A DNA stretch of 5,411 nt from Bacillota bacterium. Lineage in GTDB: Bacteria > Bacillota > Clostridia > Christensenellales > Aristaeellaceae. The notes beneath the pieces were generated by a model. That model had not been told where the DNA came from. It did not search any database and was given only the letters and a program-made list of their open reading frames with translations. The stretch is from assembly GCA_023392755.1 (NCBI GenBank), contig JAEWNM010000165.1:1-5411 (forward strand), written 5' to 3'. The first letter of the stretch is position 1. Each line of letters opens with the position of its first letter. A program made the position numbers and the translations under genes. Shown here one piece after another: positions 1 through 5,307 of the stretch.

Positions 1-69
1 CGGCGGCCTGCGTCAGGAACCGGCATGCCGATGGAAAAGGCGAAAAAACAGGCTATGTTCATTTCTGCG

Positions 70-76
70 AAGGAGG
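70..76 (+). promoter_or_regulatory. Ribosome binding site deciding the start of the membrane protein gene
   Basis: The sequence AAGGAGG lies 8 nt before the ATG at 85, an almost ideal Shine-Dalgarno match and spacing. The earlier in-frame ATGs at 25, 31 and 55 have no comparable site, so translation most likely begins at 85. Confidence 0.8.
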
Positions 77-84
77 AACAGGGA

Positions 85-981
85 ATGCGGAATGTATCAG
101 CCCCAAAGGCTGTGGCGATTTCATGGAAGCAAGCGCAAACGTGTCTGAAGGGCCGTTATTTTCAATGGATGGCGATTATGCTGGTATTGATTCTGATCCG
201 GCTGATTGCCTTATCACCCCTTATGACTCTTGTATTATTGGAAAATGGAAATCCTTTCCGCTATCTTTCGCTGCTGACACCCATACTGTATCTTTTTGTT
301 CTGCTGCCATTGCGCTACAGCACGGGCGAGGCCTTGCGGCAGGCGCTGGACGGCGGTGCCTTGAAACCGGGGCGGTTTCTTGATTTGACGGGATACGGGC
401 AAAAGCTCGGCGCCGTGCTTCTACAGGCGCTGCACCTGCTGCCCTGGGCGTTGCCGCTTGTCGCGGGGGTTGGAGCCGGCTGGTATCTGATGTACGGCGT
501 CGAGGACGGGACCGTTGTTTTGCGCATGGTAAAAAACCTTGGCGGCGTGTTGGGGGAAGGGCATGGCTTCATGGAAGGCATTTACCTGATTGCCGCCTTT
601 TTCGGGCTTTTGCTGCTGGTTCTTTTGTACGGCATGATGCGCAACGGCATGTTCCGCTTTCTTTGGCAAAAATCCGGCAAAAAATTCGCCTTGGCGCGAA
701 AAGAGATGCTTGCGCGCTTAAAGGGCCGCCGGGGCGGGCAGTTTTGGCTGGGCATCATACAGAGCCTTATGCTGCTGCCCGCGGTTTTACCAATGGGCTA
801 TATGGGATATCGCCTGCTTCGGGATTTTTCAAAATATTTGCGTCTTGACCTTTCGCAGCTTGCAGAGCCGCAAATGCTCTGGGGGATGGCGGCGGCGCTG
901 ATCCTGATATACTGGCCGCTGCTGCCGCTGCGCAGGGCGCTGCAGGCGTGCTATATAAGGCGGCCGGAGGATGGGCAATAG
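85..981 (+). CDS. Predicted six-helix integral membrane protein of unknown function
   Basis: I do not recognise the family. The protein has 298 residues from the ATG at 85, which carries an excellent ribosome binding site. The frame is open back to the window edge, so a longer product cannot be excluded. Hydrophobic stretches at about residues 29-52, 60-76, 110-136, 165-185, 221-242 and 264-282 suggest six membrane helices. Arg/Lys-rich segments (residues 8-24, 77-107, 186-219 and the C-terminal tail 283-293) would place both termini and two loops in the cytoplasm by the positive-inside rule. There is no signal peptide, no nucleotide-binding motif and no obvious catalytic motif. General appearance recalls small conserved clostridial membrane families such as DUF975, but I cannot confirm that. 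The gene ends 1 nt before the pseudouridine synthase start, so it is probably cotranscribed and translationally coupled with it. The first ~220 bases of the gene look visibly more AT-rich than the rest. Confidence 0.85.
   Translation: MRNVSAPKAVAISWKQAQTCLKGRYFQWMAIMLVLILIRLIALSPLMTLVLLENGNPFRYLSLLTPILYLFVLLPLRYSTGEALRQALDGGALKPGRFLDLTGYGQKLGAVLLQALHLLPWALPLVAGVGAGWYLMYGVEDGTVVLRMVKNLGGVLGEGHGFMEGIYLIAAFFGLLLLVLLYGMMRNGMFRFLWQKSGKKFALARKEMLARLKGRRGGQFWLGIIQSLMLLPAVLPMGYMGYRLLRDFSKYLRLDLSQLAEPQMLWGMAAALILIYWPLLPLRRALQACYIRRPEDGQ
966..970 (+). promoter_or_regulatory. Ribosome binding site inside the end of the membrane protein gene, for rsuA
   Basis: GGAGG directly abuts the ATG at 971, leaving no spacer, so that codon cannot be its target. 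The next in-frame ATG at 983 is 12 nt away, rather long but workable. It lies one base after the upstream TAG, where terminating ribosomes could restart. Confidence 0.6.
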
Positions 982-982
982 C

Positions 983-1723
983 ATGGAACGGCTGGACAAG
1001 CTTCTGTCCCGGCAAGGGCTGGGTTCAAGGAGCGATGCCAAGGAAATAGTCCGCCAGGGCCGCGTTTTTGTCAACGGCTGTCTTTGCCGTGATCCCGCAT
1101 TGAAAACCGACCCGGAAAAAGATGAGGTTGAGGTGGACGGGCAGGCTTTGTCCCTGTCCGCCTTTCGCTATGGCATGCTCAACAAGCCCGCCGGCATACT
1201 CACCGCTGCCAATGACCGCAAGGCAAAGACGGTTGTGGACCTTTTGCCGCAAAAATACAAAGCTATGGAGCTGATGCCCGTGGGCAGGCTGGATAAGGAT
1301 GCCCGGGGCCTTTTGCTCTTTACCACCGATGGGCCGCTGGCCCACTTTCTTTTATCCCCCAAGCGCCATGTGGCCAAGGCGTATCTGGTGCGGGTGAACG
1401 GCCCCCTTTCCCGGGCCGACGCGGAGGCCTTTGAAAAGGGCCTTGCGCTGTCGGATTTCATTGCGCAGCCTGCTCGGTTGGACATACTGGAAACAGGTGA
1501 GCTGGAATCGCGGGCTGTGGTCACGCTGAAGGAAGGCAAGTTCCATCAGGTCAAGCGCATGTTCCTGGCCCGCGGGCTTACGGTAACTGATTTGCAAAGG
1601 ATTTCCTTTGGCAGCCTGCGCCTTGACGAAAGCCTGCCGGAAGGCGGGTTCAGGGAACTGACCGCTCATGAGACAGCGTCCCTTATCCGCGATGGCTATG
1701 GGGAGGGAGACGGCCATGCCTGA
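983..1723 (+). CDS. rsuA: RsuA-family pseudouridine synthase (probable 16S rRNA Psi516 synthase)
   Basis: The protein has 246 residues from ATG 983 and isomerises a uridine in rRNA to pseudouridine. An S4 RNA-binding domain covers about residues 2-45 (MERLDKLLSRQGLGSRSDAK, then QGRVFVNG). The catalytic domain follows: the NKPAG segment at 67-71 and the family signature GRLDKDARGLLLFTTDG at 101-117, with catalytic Asp104. E. coli RsuA uses Asp102, so numbering nearly coincides. LLSPKRHVAKAYLV and the C-terminal GKFHQVKRMF and ISFGSLRLDE segments match the RsuA branch better than RluB, RluE or RluF. The S4 domain begins at this Met, which supports 983 over the ATG at 971. Length is normal for the family (about 230-250). 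The gene overlaps the following methyltransferase gene by 8 nt. The Psi516 target is inferred from family; a paralogue with another rRNA target remains possible. Confidence 0.9.
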   Translation: MERLDKLLSRQGLGSRSDAKEIVRQGRVFVNGCLCRDPALKTDPEKDEVEVDGQALSLSAFRYGMLNKPAGILTAANDRKAKTVVDLLPQKYKAMELMPVGRLDKDARGLLLFTTDGPLAHFLLSPKRHVAKAYLVRVNGPLSRADAEAFEKGLALSDFIAQPARLDILETGELESRAVVTLKEGKFHQVKRMFLARGLTVTDLQRISFGSLRLDESLPEGGFRELTAHETASLIRDGYGEGDGHA

Positions 1724-2312
1724 CCATTATTTTTCCGCATCCCCGGAAAGCGCCCACCGGCCGGGTGAATGTCAAACGGTCTACCGGGGACACCCGTTGA
1801 CCTTTGAAACGGATGCCGGCGTTTTTTCACGGGATGGCCTTGACAAGGGCACGGCGCTTTTGCTGGCGTCGCTGCCGCCGCTTTCGGGGAATGTGCTGGA
1901 CCTGGGCTGCGGCTGGGGCGCGCTGGGTATATCGGCCGCCAGGGCAAACCCCGGCATCCATGTTACGCTTACGGATATCAACAGCCGCGCGGTGGAATTA
2001 AGCATTAAAAATGCCCGGCGCAATGGCGTTGCGGCACGGGTGCTGCAAAGCGACGGCTTTGAGGCGCTTTATGGGGAAATGTTTTCATCCATATTGACCA
2101 ATCCGCCCATCCGCGCGGGCAAGCAGGTGATTTATGACCTGTTCAAAAAAAGCGCCGATCATCTTCTTCCCGGCGGCTCACTTTATTTGGTCATCCGCAA
2201 GCAGCAGGGCGCGCCCTCTGCTCTTTCATATCTTGGCACCATTTATTCAACCGCGCAGGTAATAGAGCGGGGCGGTGGGTTCTTTGTGATACGGGCGGAT
2301 GTATCAGTTTAA
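1716..2312 (+). CDS. Class I SAM-dependent methyltransferase, RsmC/YbxB-like (probable rRNA guanine-N2 methyltransferase)
   Basis: The protein has 198 residues from the ATG at 1716, preceded by GGAGG at 1702-1706 with a 9-nt spacer. This start overlaps the end of rsuA by 8 nt; an upstream in-frame ATG at 1668 lacks this support. The N-terminus MPDHYFS and the TFETDAGVFSRDGLDKGT segment at 29-46 resemble B. subtilis YbxB. Motif I is VLDLGCGWGALG at 60-71 for SAM binding. Asp87 in LTDIN is the expected ribose contact, and Asp113 follows in QSDGF. The catalytic NPP motif is at 129-131 within ILTNPPIRAGK, typical of N-methylation of guanine in RNA. VIRKQQGAPSA further on is characteristic of the YbxB group. 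E. coli RsmC methylates 16S G1207 and is about 340 residues; this protein corresponds only to its catalytic half, as is usual in Firmicutes. The exact nucleotide target here is inferred, not shown. Confidence 0.87.
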   Translation: MPDHYFSASPESAHRPGECQTVYRGHPLTFETDAGVFSRDGLDKGTALLLASLPPLSGNVLDLGCGWGALGISAARANPGIHVTLTDINSRAVELSIKNARRNGVAARVLQSDGFEALYGEMFSSILTNPPIRAGKQVIYDLFKKSADHLLPGGSLYLVIRKQQGAPSALSYLGTIYSTAQVIERGGGFFVIRADVSV

Positions 2313-2315
2313 TAC

Positions 2316-2323
2316 AAAGGAGG
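2316..2323 (+). promoter_or_regulatory. Ribosome binding site selecting a TTG start
   Basis: AAAGGAGG lies in the short gap after the methyltransferase stop. Eight nucleotides downstream is TTG at 2332, in frame with the lyase. The ATG at 2299 lies upstream of this site and has no ribosome binding site of its own. Confidence 0.85.
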
Positions 2324-2331
2324 CAGCTTCA

Positions 2332-3525
2332 TTGGCGTTTTCATTTGATTATTTTGACCGGGGAATTTGCCGAAAAGGCACGCACAGCGAAAAATGGGAT
2401 ATCACTCCGGAAATGGATCCCTCGGCAGATCTTTTGCCCATGTGGGTGGCGGATATGGATTTTCCAAGCCCTCCCGGCGTGCAGCAGGCCATATTGAACC
2501 GGGCCGCTCACGGAACCTTTGGGTATACGGCGGTGACGGAGGAGGATGACAAGGCGGTGCTTGATTTCTGGCGCCGCCGCCATGGCCTGGCCCTTTTGCC
2601 GGAGCAGATGCTGATGCTGCCCTGTGTTGTTACAGGCCTGAAAGCATGCATCCAGGCCTTCACCCAGCCGGGGGACGGCGTTGTCATTCAGCCGCCGGTT
2701 TACGGCCCGTTCAACGCTTCCATCACGGCAAACGGGCGCGTTGTGGTGGAAAACCCCCTGGTGCAGGATGCGCAGGGGGCCTGGCATATGAATCTTGGCC
2801 AGCTGGAAGAGCAGCTGGCGGCAGGCGCCAGGATGATGCTCCTGTGCAATCCCCATAACCCTGTATCACGGGTTTGGAACCGGGAGGAGCTCAATACGCT
2901 GTTTGCGCTTTTGCACAAATACCACACGTATCTGGTGTGCGATGAAATTCACGCCGATTTCGCCTTTGCGCCAAATGCCTTTATACCGGCCCTGGCGCTT
3001 ACGGGGGATAATCCAAACGCCAAGGTGGTATCTTTGGGGGCCGCCAGCAAAACGTTCAACCTGGCCGGCCTGCAGCAGGCGGTGCTTTTCACCCGCCATA
3101 TGGAGATGCGGGAGAAAATCGAGCGGACGCTCCTTTCCTGCGGCATCAAAAGCGGCAACATATTCGCGCTGGAGGCTACCCGGGCCGCCTATGAAACAGG
3201 GGACGAATGGCTTGACGGCCTGATGGCCTATCTCGACGCAGGCAGGAAGCTGCTTGCCGGCCTGCTTGCAAAAATGCTCCCGCGGGTCAAGCTGTCCCCG
3301 GTCGAGGGGACCTATCTGGCATGGCTTGATTTGCGGGATTTTGGCCTTTCCAATCGGGAAATCATGGAGCGGACCCAGCGGCTGGGGCTGGTGTTCACGG
3401 ACGGCACCTTCTTTGGAAAACAGGCTGGGGAGGGCTTTATGCGCCTTAACTTCGGCTGCCCCCACCGAAACATTGCGGAAGCTGTTGTCCGCCTGAAGCG
3501 GGCATTGGAAGGAGAAAACGTATGA
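2332..3525 (+). CDS. patB: MalY/PatB-type PLP-dependent cystathionine beta-lyase (C-S lyase)
   Basis: The enzyme has 397 residues from TTG 2332, an aspartate aminotransferase-fold type I protein. It eliminates the thiol from cystathionine or cysteine S-conjugates, giving pyruvate and ammonia. The start gives MAFSFDYFDRGICRKGTHSEKWD, aligning with the usual PatB N-terminus (FDRxxxRxGTHSxKWD); starting at 2299 would add 11 odd residues. Visible hallmarks are LPMWVADMDF at 35-44, PPVYGPF at 121-127, CNPHNPVSRVW at 172-182, and DEIHADF at 204-210 with Asp204 expected to contact the pyridine nitrogen. SKTFNLAGLQ at 239-248 contains the PLP-binding Lys240. MRLNFGCP near 370-377 contains Arg371 for the substrate carboxylate. 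Ser179 stands where many relatives have Gly in NPxNPxGxxW, a minor change. The stop overlaps the dipeptidase start by 4 nt (ATGA). Members vary between cystathionine lyase, cysteine desulfhydrase and S-conjugate lyase activity, so the true substrate is open. Confidence 0.92.
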   Translation: MAFSFDYFDRGICRKGTHSEKWDITPEMDPSADLLPMWVADMDFPSPPGVQQAILNRAAHGTFGYTAVTEEDDKAVLDFWRRRHGLALLPEQMLMLPCVVTGLKACIQAFTQPGDGVVIQPPVYGPFNASITANGRVVVENPLVQDAQGAWHMNLGQLEEQLAAGARMMLLCNPHNPVSRVWNREELNTLFALLHKYHTYLVCDEIHADFAFAPNAFIPALALTGDNPNAKVVSLGAASKTFNLAGLQQAVLFTRHMEMREKIERTLLSCGIKSGNIFALEATRAAYETGDEWLDGLMAYLDAGRKLLAGLLAKMLPRVKLSPVEGTYLAWLDLRDFGLSNREIMERTQRLGLVFTDGTFFGKQAGEGFMRLNFGCPHRNIAEAVVRLKRALEGENV

Positions 3526-4907
3526 GCATGGATTACACGAAATTGGATCAAATCATTGATTCACTCCGGGAGCCCCTTGTGCAAACGCTTCAAAAGTGGG
3601 TCCGGGTTGAAAGTGTGAAGGGGGAACCGCTCCCCAAGGCTCCCTTCGGGCAGAGCGTGCGCAGTATGCTGGATGTGGCGCTTGCGGATTGCAGGGACCT
3701 GGGCTTTGACGTGCGTGATATCGACGGCTATGCCGGGGATGCGCAGATGGGCCGGGGGGAAGACGTTCTGGGCATCCTGGCCCACCTGGATATCGTCCCC
3801 GCCGGGGACGGCTGGGAAACGGACCCCTTTGGCGGCGAATTGATTAATGGGCGCATCTATGGCCGTGGCACAAGTGATGACAAGGGTCCGGCAGTGGCGG
3901 CGCTTTTCGCCATGAAGGCGGTGCAGCTGGCCGGCATCAAGCTTCATAAGCGCGTGCGGTTGATTCTGGGCTGCGACGAGGAATCCGGCATGGAGGACAT
4001 GAAGTATTATCAGGCCCATGCCGATATGCCGGACACCGGCTTCAGCCCCGACGCCTGCTTTCCTGTGATCAATACCGAAAAAGGCCTGTATCATTTGAAG
4101 CTTTCCGGCCCCGCCGCCAAAGATGGCCTGAAGGTGCTGGGAATCGAGGCCGGGCAGCGGCCCAACGTAATTCCCGGCCTGGCCGAGGCGTATGTTGCGG
4201 GGGATGCGGAAACGGTGCGCAAGGTGGAGGCGTTCTCCAATGCGGCCGGGTACCCTGTGACGGCGGTGTGCTTGCCCGATGGCCGGGTAAAGATCACCGC
4301 CCAGGGCGTGGCAGGCCATGCCGCCATGCCGGAAATGGCGAAAAACGCTATCGGCAGGCTGCTTAAGGCGCTGGAATCCTTGGGCGTTCAGGGGCCGCTT
4401 CTGCGTCTTGCCCAGGTGATCGGTCTGGAACATGACGGCGCGTCCCTGAACATCGCCGTCAGCGACAAGCTTTCCGGGGCGCTGACGCTGAACCTGGGCA
4501 TCCTCCGGGCGGATGAGCAAAAGGTAGAGGCCACCATTGACATCCGCTATCCCGTAATGGCCAGCCCCGAGGCGATTTTGAAGGCTATATCCACCGCCGT
4601 TGCGCCTGCCGGGCTCACCGTTTCAGAATCCGCTTTCAAGCAGCCCCATCATGTGCCGGAAAGCAGTGTTCTGGTGCAGTCGCTGCTTGACGCCTATCAC
4701 GAAGTCACCGGTCGGCCCAGGCAGGCCATCGCCATCGGCGGCGGCACCTATGCCCGTTGCCTCAAAGAAGGCGTTGCCTTTGGTTCCCTCTTCCCCGAGG
4801 ATGAGGAGCTGGCCCACCAGGCCGGAGAATATATGACGGTGGACGGCCTGATGGCCAATGTGAAAATCTTTACCCGCGCCATCGTGAAATTGGCCGGAGA
4901 GCAATAA
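3522..4907 (+). CDS. pepV: M20-family metallodipeptidase, PepV/Sapep-like
   Basis: The enzyme has 461 residues, close to the ~470 of Lactobacillus PepV, and is a cytoplasmic two-zinc dipeptidase of broad specificity. The ATG at 3522 has AAGGAG at 3509-3514 with 7-nt spacing; another in-frame ATG lies at 3528. The metal-site motifs are all present. AHLDIVPAG contains His88 (ligand) and Asp90 (catalytic support). YGRGTSDDKGP at 113-123 contains bridging Asp120. CDEESG contains Glu153 (general base) and Glu154 (ligand). FSPDACFP contains Asp177, and DEELAHQAGE contains His432. Substrate-site residues of PepV also have counterparts: Asn215 in RPNVIP, His266 in GVAGHAAMPE in the lid domain, Arg342 in DIRYPV, and GGGTYAR at 406-412. 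No residue appears lost, so the enzyme should be active. The start overlaps the C-S lyase stop by 4 nt, indicating tight co-expression. It is the last gene of the operon; the stop is followed almost at once by a palindromic repeat element. Confidence 0.93.
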   Translation: MSMDYTKLDQIIDSLREPLVQTLQKWVRVESVKGEPLPKAPFGQSVRSMLDVALADCRDLGFDVRDIDGYAGDAQMGRGEDVLGILAHLDIVPAGDGWETDPFGGELINGRIYGRGTSDDKGPAVAALFAMKAVQLAGIKLHKRVRLILGCDEESGMEDMKYYQAHADMPDTGFSPDACFPVINTEKGLYHLKLSGPAAKDGLKVLGIEAGQRPNVIPGLAEAYVAGDAETVRKVEAFSNAAGYPVTAVCLPDGRVKITAQGVAGHAAMPEMAKNAIGRLLKALESLGVQGPLLRLAQVIGLEHDGASLNIAVSDKLSGALTLNLGILRADEQKVEATIDIRYPVMASPEAILKAISTAVAPAGLTVSESAFKQPHHVPESSVLVQSLLDAYHEVTGRPRQAIAIGGGTYARCLKEGVAFGSLFPEDEELAHQAGEYMTVDGLMANVKIFTRAIVKLAGEQ

Positions 4908-4910
4908 CGG

Positions 4911-4936
4911 AAGGGAAACCCATGGATTTCCCTTAG
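4911..4936 (+). repeat. Left terminal inverted repeat, itself a near-palindrome
   Basis: AAGGGAAA at 4911-4918 and TTTCCCTT at 4927-4934 flank the palindrome CCATGG (4920-4925), giving 11 of 12 complementary pairs. It is the partner of 5282-5307. It lies three bases after the pepV stop, so it could also form a hairpin at the 3' end of the operon transcript. Confidence 0.75.
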
Positions 4937-4940
4937 TGTA

Positions 4941-4976
4941 TCAACAAAGTGGCGACAGCCACTTTGTTGAGCTTTT
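4941..4976 (+). terminator. Strong hairpin followed by TTTT, possible intrinsic terminator of the operon
   Basis: A perfect 13-bp inverted repeat (4941-4953 with 4958-4970) closes a GACA tetraloop. After a GC dinucleotide comes TTTT at 4973-4976. It starts 33 nt beyond the pepV stop, where an operon terminator is expected. The T-run is short and the stem base is AT-rich, so termination may be only partial. The hairpin is part of the repeat element rather than a dedicated site. Confidence 0.45.
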
Positions 4977-4991
4977 CCCTCGCTGCACTGC

Positions 4992-5008
4992 AAAAGGCTG
5001 CGCCTTTT
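4992..5008. repeat. Short perfect hairpin
   Basis: AAAAGGC (4992-4998) and GCCTTTT (5002-5008) form a 7-bp stem around TGC. TTCCCTC at 4975-4981 and GAGGGAA at 5030-5036 form an outer inverted repeat enclosing it. Read in the + direction it ends in TTTT, so it may assist termination. Confidence 0.6.
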
Positions 5009-5029
5009 ACGACCGTTTGCTCGGGCAAG

Positions 5030-5054
5030 GAGGGAATTTCTGTGAAATTCCTTC
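5030..5054. repeat. Hairpin GGAATTTC/GAAATTCC
   Basis: GGAATTTC (5033-5040) and GAAATTCC (5044-5051) pair perfectly around a TGT loop. Three further pairs, one of them G-T, extend the stem to 11 pairs. GTTTGC (5015-5020) and GCAAAC (5055-5060) could close a longer stem around it. Confidence 0.6.
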
Positions 5055-5085
5055 GCAAACCATCGCACATGTCGCTGGTTTGCGA
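5053..5085. repeat. Inverted repeat TCGCAAACC/GGTTTGCGA
   Basis: A perfect 9-bp inverted repeat (5053-5061 with 5077-5085) encloses a 15-nt loop that contains the palindrome ACATGT. Its left arm can alternatively pair with GTTTGC at 5015-5020, so the two folds exclude each other. Confidence 0.6.
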
Positions 5086-5099
5086 TCTAGAATCGGAGG

Positions 5100-5145
5100 C
5101 TCCGTAACCCCGACCCTGCCAGTGGCAGAAAAGGGAGGGGTGGAG
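5100..5145. repeat. Compound interrupted stem-loop
   Basis: Nested pairs are CTCC (5100-5103) with GGAG (5142-5145), ACCCC (5107-5111) with GGGGT (5137-5141), and an apical hairpin CTGCC/GGCAG (5116-5120 with 5124-5128) around AGT. Small internal loops separate the blocks. The regular nesting looks like selected or repeat-derived structure. Confidence 0.5.
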
Positions 5146-5161
5146 GAGGCTGACGAAGCAA

Positions 5162-5189
5162 GCCGTGGAAAGCGGTAGTGAACCACGGC
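5162..5189. repeat. Inverted repeat GCCGTGG/CCACGGC
   Basis: A 7-bp perfect stem (5162-5168 with 5183-5189) has a 14-nt loop. CCACGGC recurs at 5218-5224 and 5244-5250 within the tandem repeat, so the left arm has three possible partners. Confidence 0.55.
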
Positions 5190-5242
5190 ACCGATTGAGT
5201 CAGATGGGAGTAGTGAACCACGGCGCCGATTGAGCCAGATGG
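5176..5242. repeat. 35-bp-period direct tandem repeat, two copies plus a remnant
   Basis: Copy 1 is 5176-5207 and copy 2 is 5211-5242, each 32 nt, identical at 30 positions (A/G at 5190/5225, T/C at 5200/5235). A three-base GAG spacer separates them. A degraded third unit follows at 5243-5257, starting ACCACGGC. This looks like a local duplication inside the element. With only two copies and almost no spacer, it is not a CRISPR array. Confidence 0.8.
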
Positions 5243-5281
5243 ACCACGGCCCTCCGATACCTCCCTGGATTTTTTGATGGT

Positions 5282-5307
5282 CTAAGGGAAACCCATGGAT
5301 TTCGCTG
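5282..5307 (-). repeat. Right terminal inverted repeat
   Basis: The reverse complement matches 4911-4936 at 22 of 26 positions. In direct orientation, bases 5284-5303 are identical to 4911-4930 over 20 nt, because the unit itself is close to palindromic. Confidence 0.7.

Larger units (their letters stand above)
4911..5307. mobile_element. MITE-like non-coding palindromic element with terminal inverted repeats
   Basis: This ~397-bp segment has ends that are inverted copies of each other: 26 bp at 4911-4936 and 5282-5307, matching at 22 of 26 positions by my hand alignment. The innermost 17 bp (4920-4936 versus 5282-5298) differ at a single position. The interior holds at least six hairpins and a 35-bp-period tandem repeat, and no credible gene. 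Small size, terminal inverted repeats, high secondary structure and position right after a stop codon fit a miniature inverted-repeat element or a dispersed intergenic palindromic repeat. No transposase lies in the window, and I see no clear target-site duplication at the outer ends (left flank TAACGG, right flank AAGGATC). The true boundaries are therefore uncertain, and mobility is an inference. Confidence 0.5.

Noticed and set aside
25..84. Longer start for the membrane protein (ATG 25, 31 or 55)
   Set aside because: The extra residues are charged and carry no ribosome binding site, whereas AAGGAGG sits perfectly before ATG 85.
123..383. Second + strand frame over the membrane protein gene
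   Set aside because: No ribosome binding site. The frame is open from the window edge, so the tail of an upstream gene was considered, but the Cys-rich composition shows no recognisable family and the overlap would be about 300 nt.
971..982. ATG 971 as the rsuA start
   Set aside because: The GGAGG abuts this codon with zero spacing, and the S4 domain begins at the Met at 983.
1668..1715. ATG 1668 as the methyltransferase start
   Set aside because: It would overlap rsuA by 56 nt, and the GGAGG at 1702-1706 together with the YbxB-like N-terminus points to 1716.
2866..3465. 199-residue open frame on the minus strand
   Set aside because: Antisense shadow of the C-S lyase; no motif or ribosome binding site supports it.
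3561..4520. 319-residue open frame on the minus strand
   Set aside because: It lies antisense to pepV, whose full set of catalytic motifs is on the + strand. Long antisense frames are expected in GC-rich genes.
4936..5178. 80-residue open frame from GTG in the repeat region
   Set aside because: There is no ribosome binding site, it starts inside the terminal repeat, it spans five hairpins and the tandem repeat start, and its composition is unlike a folded protein. Most likely a spurious frame in a structured repeat.
5176..5257. CRISPR-like array
   Set aside because: Only two full units with a three-base gap; there are no unique spacers and no cas genes in the window.
5270..5275. T6 run as an intrinsic terminator
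   Set aside because: I find no stable GC-rich stem immediately upstream of it on the + strand.
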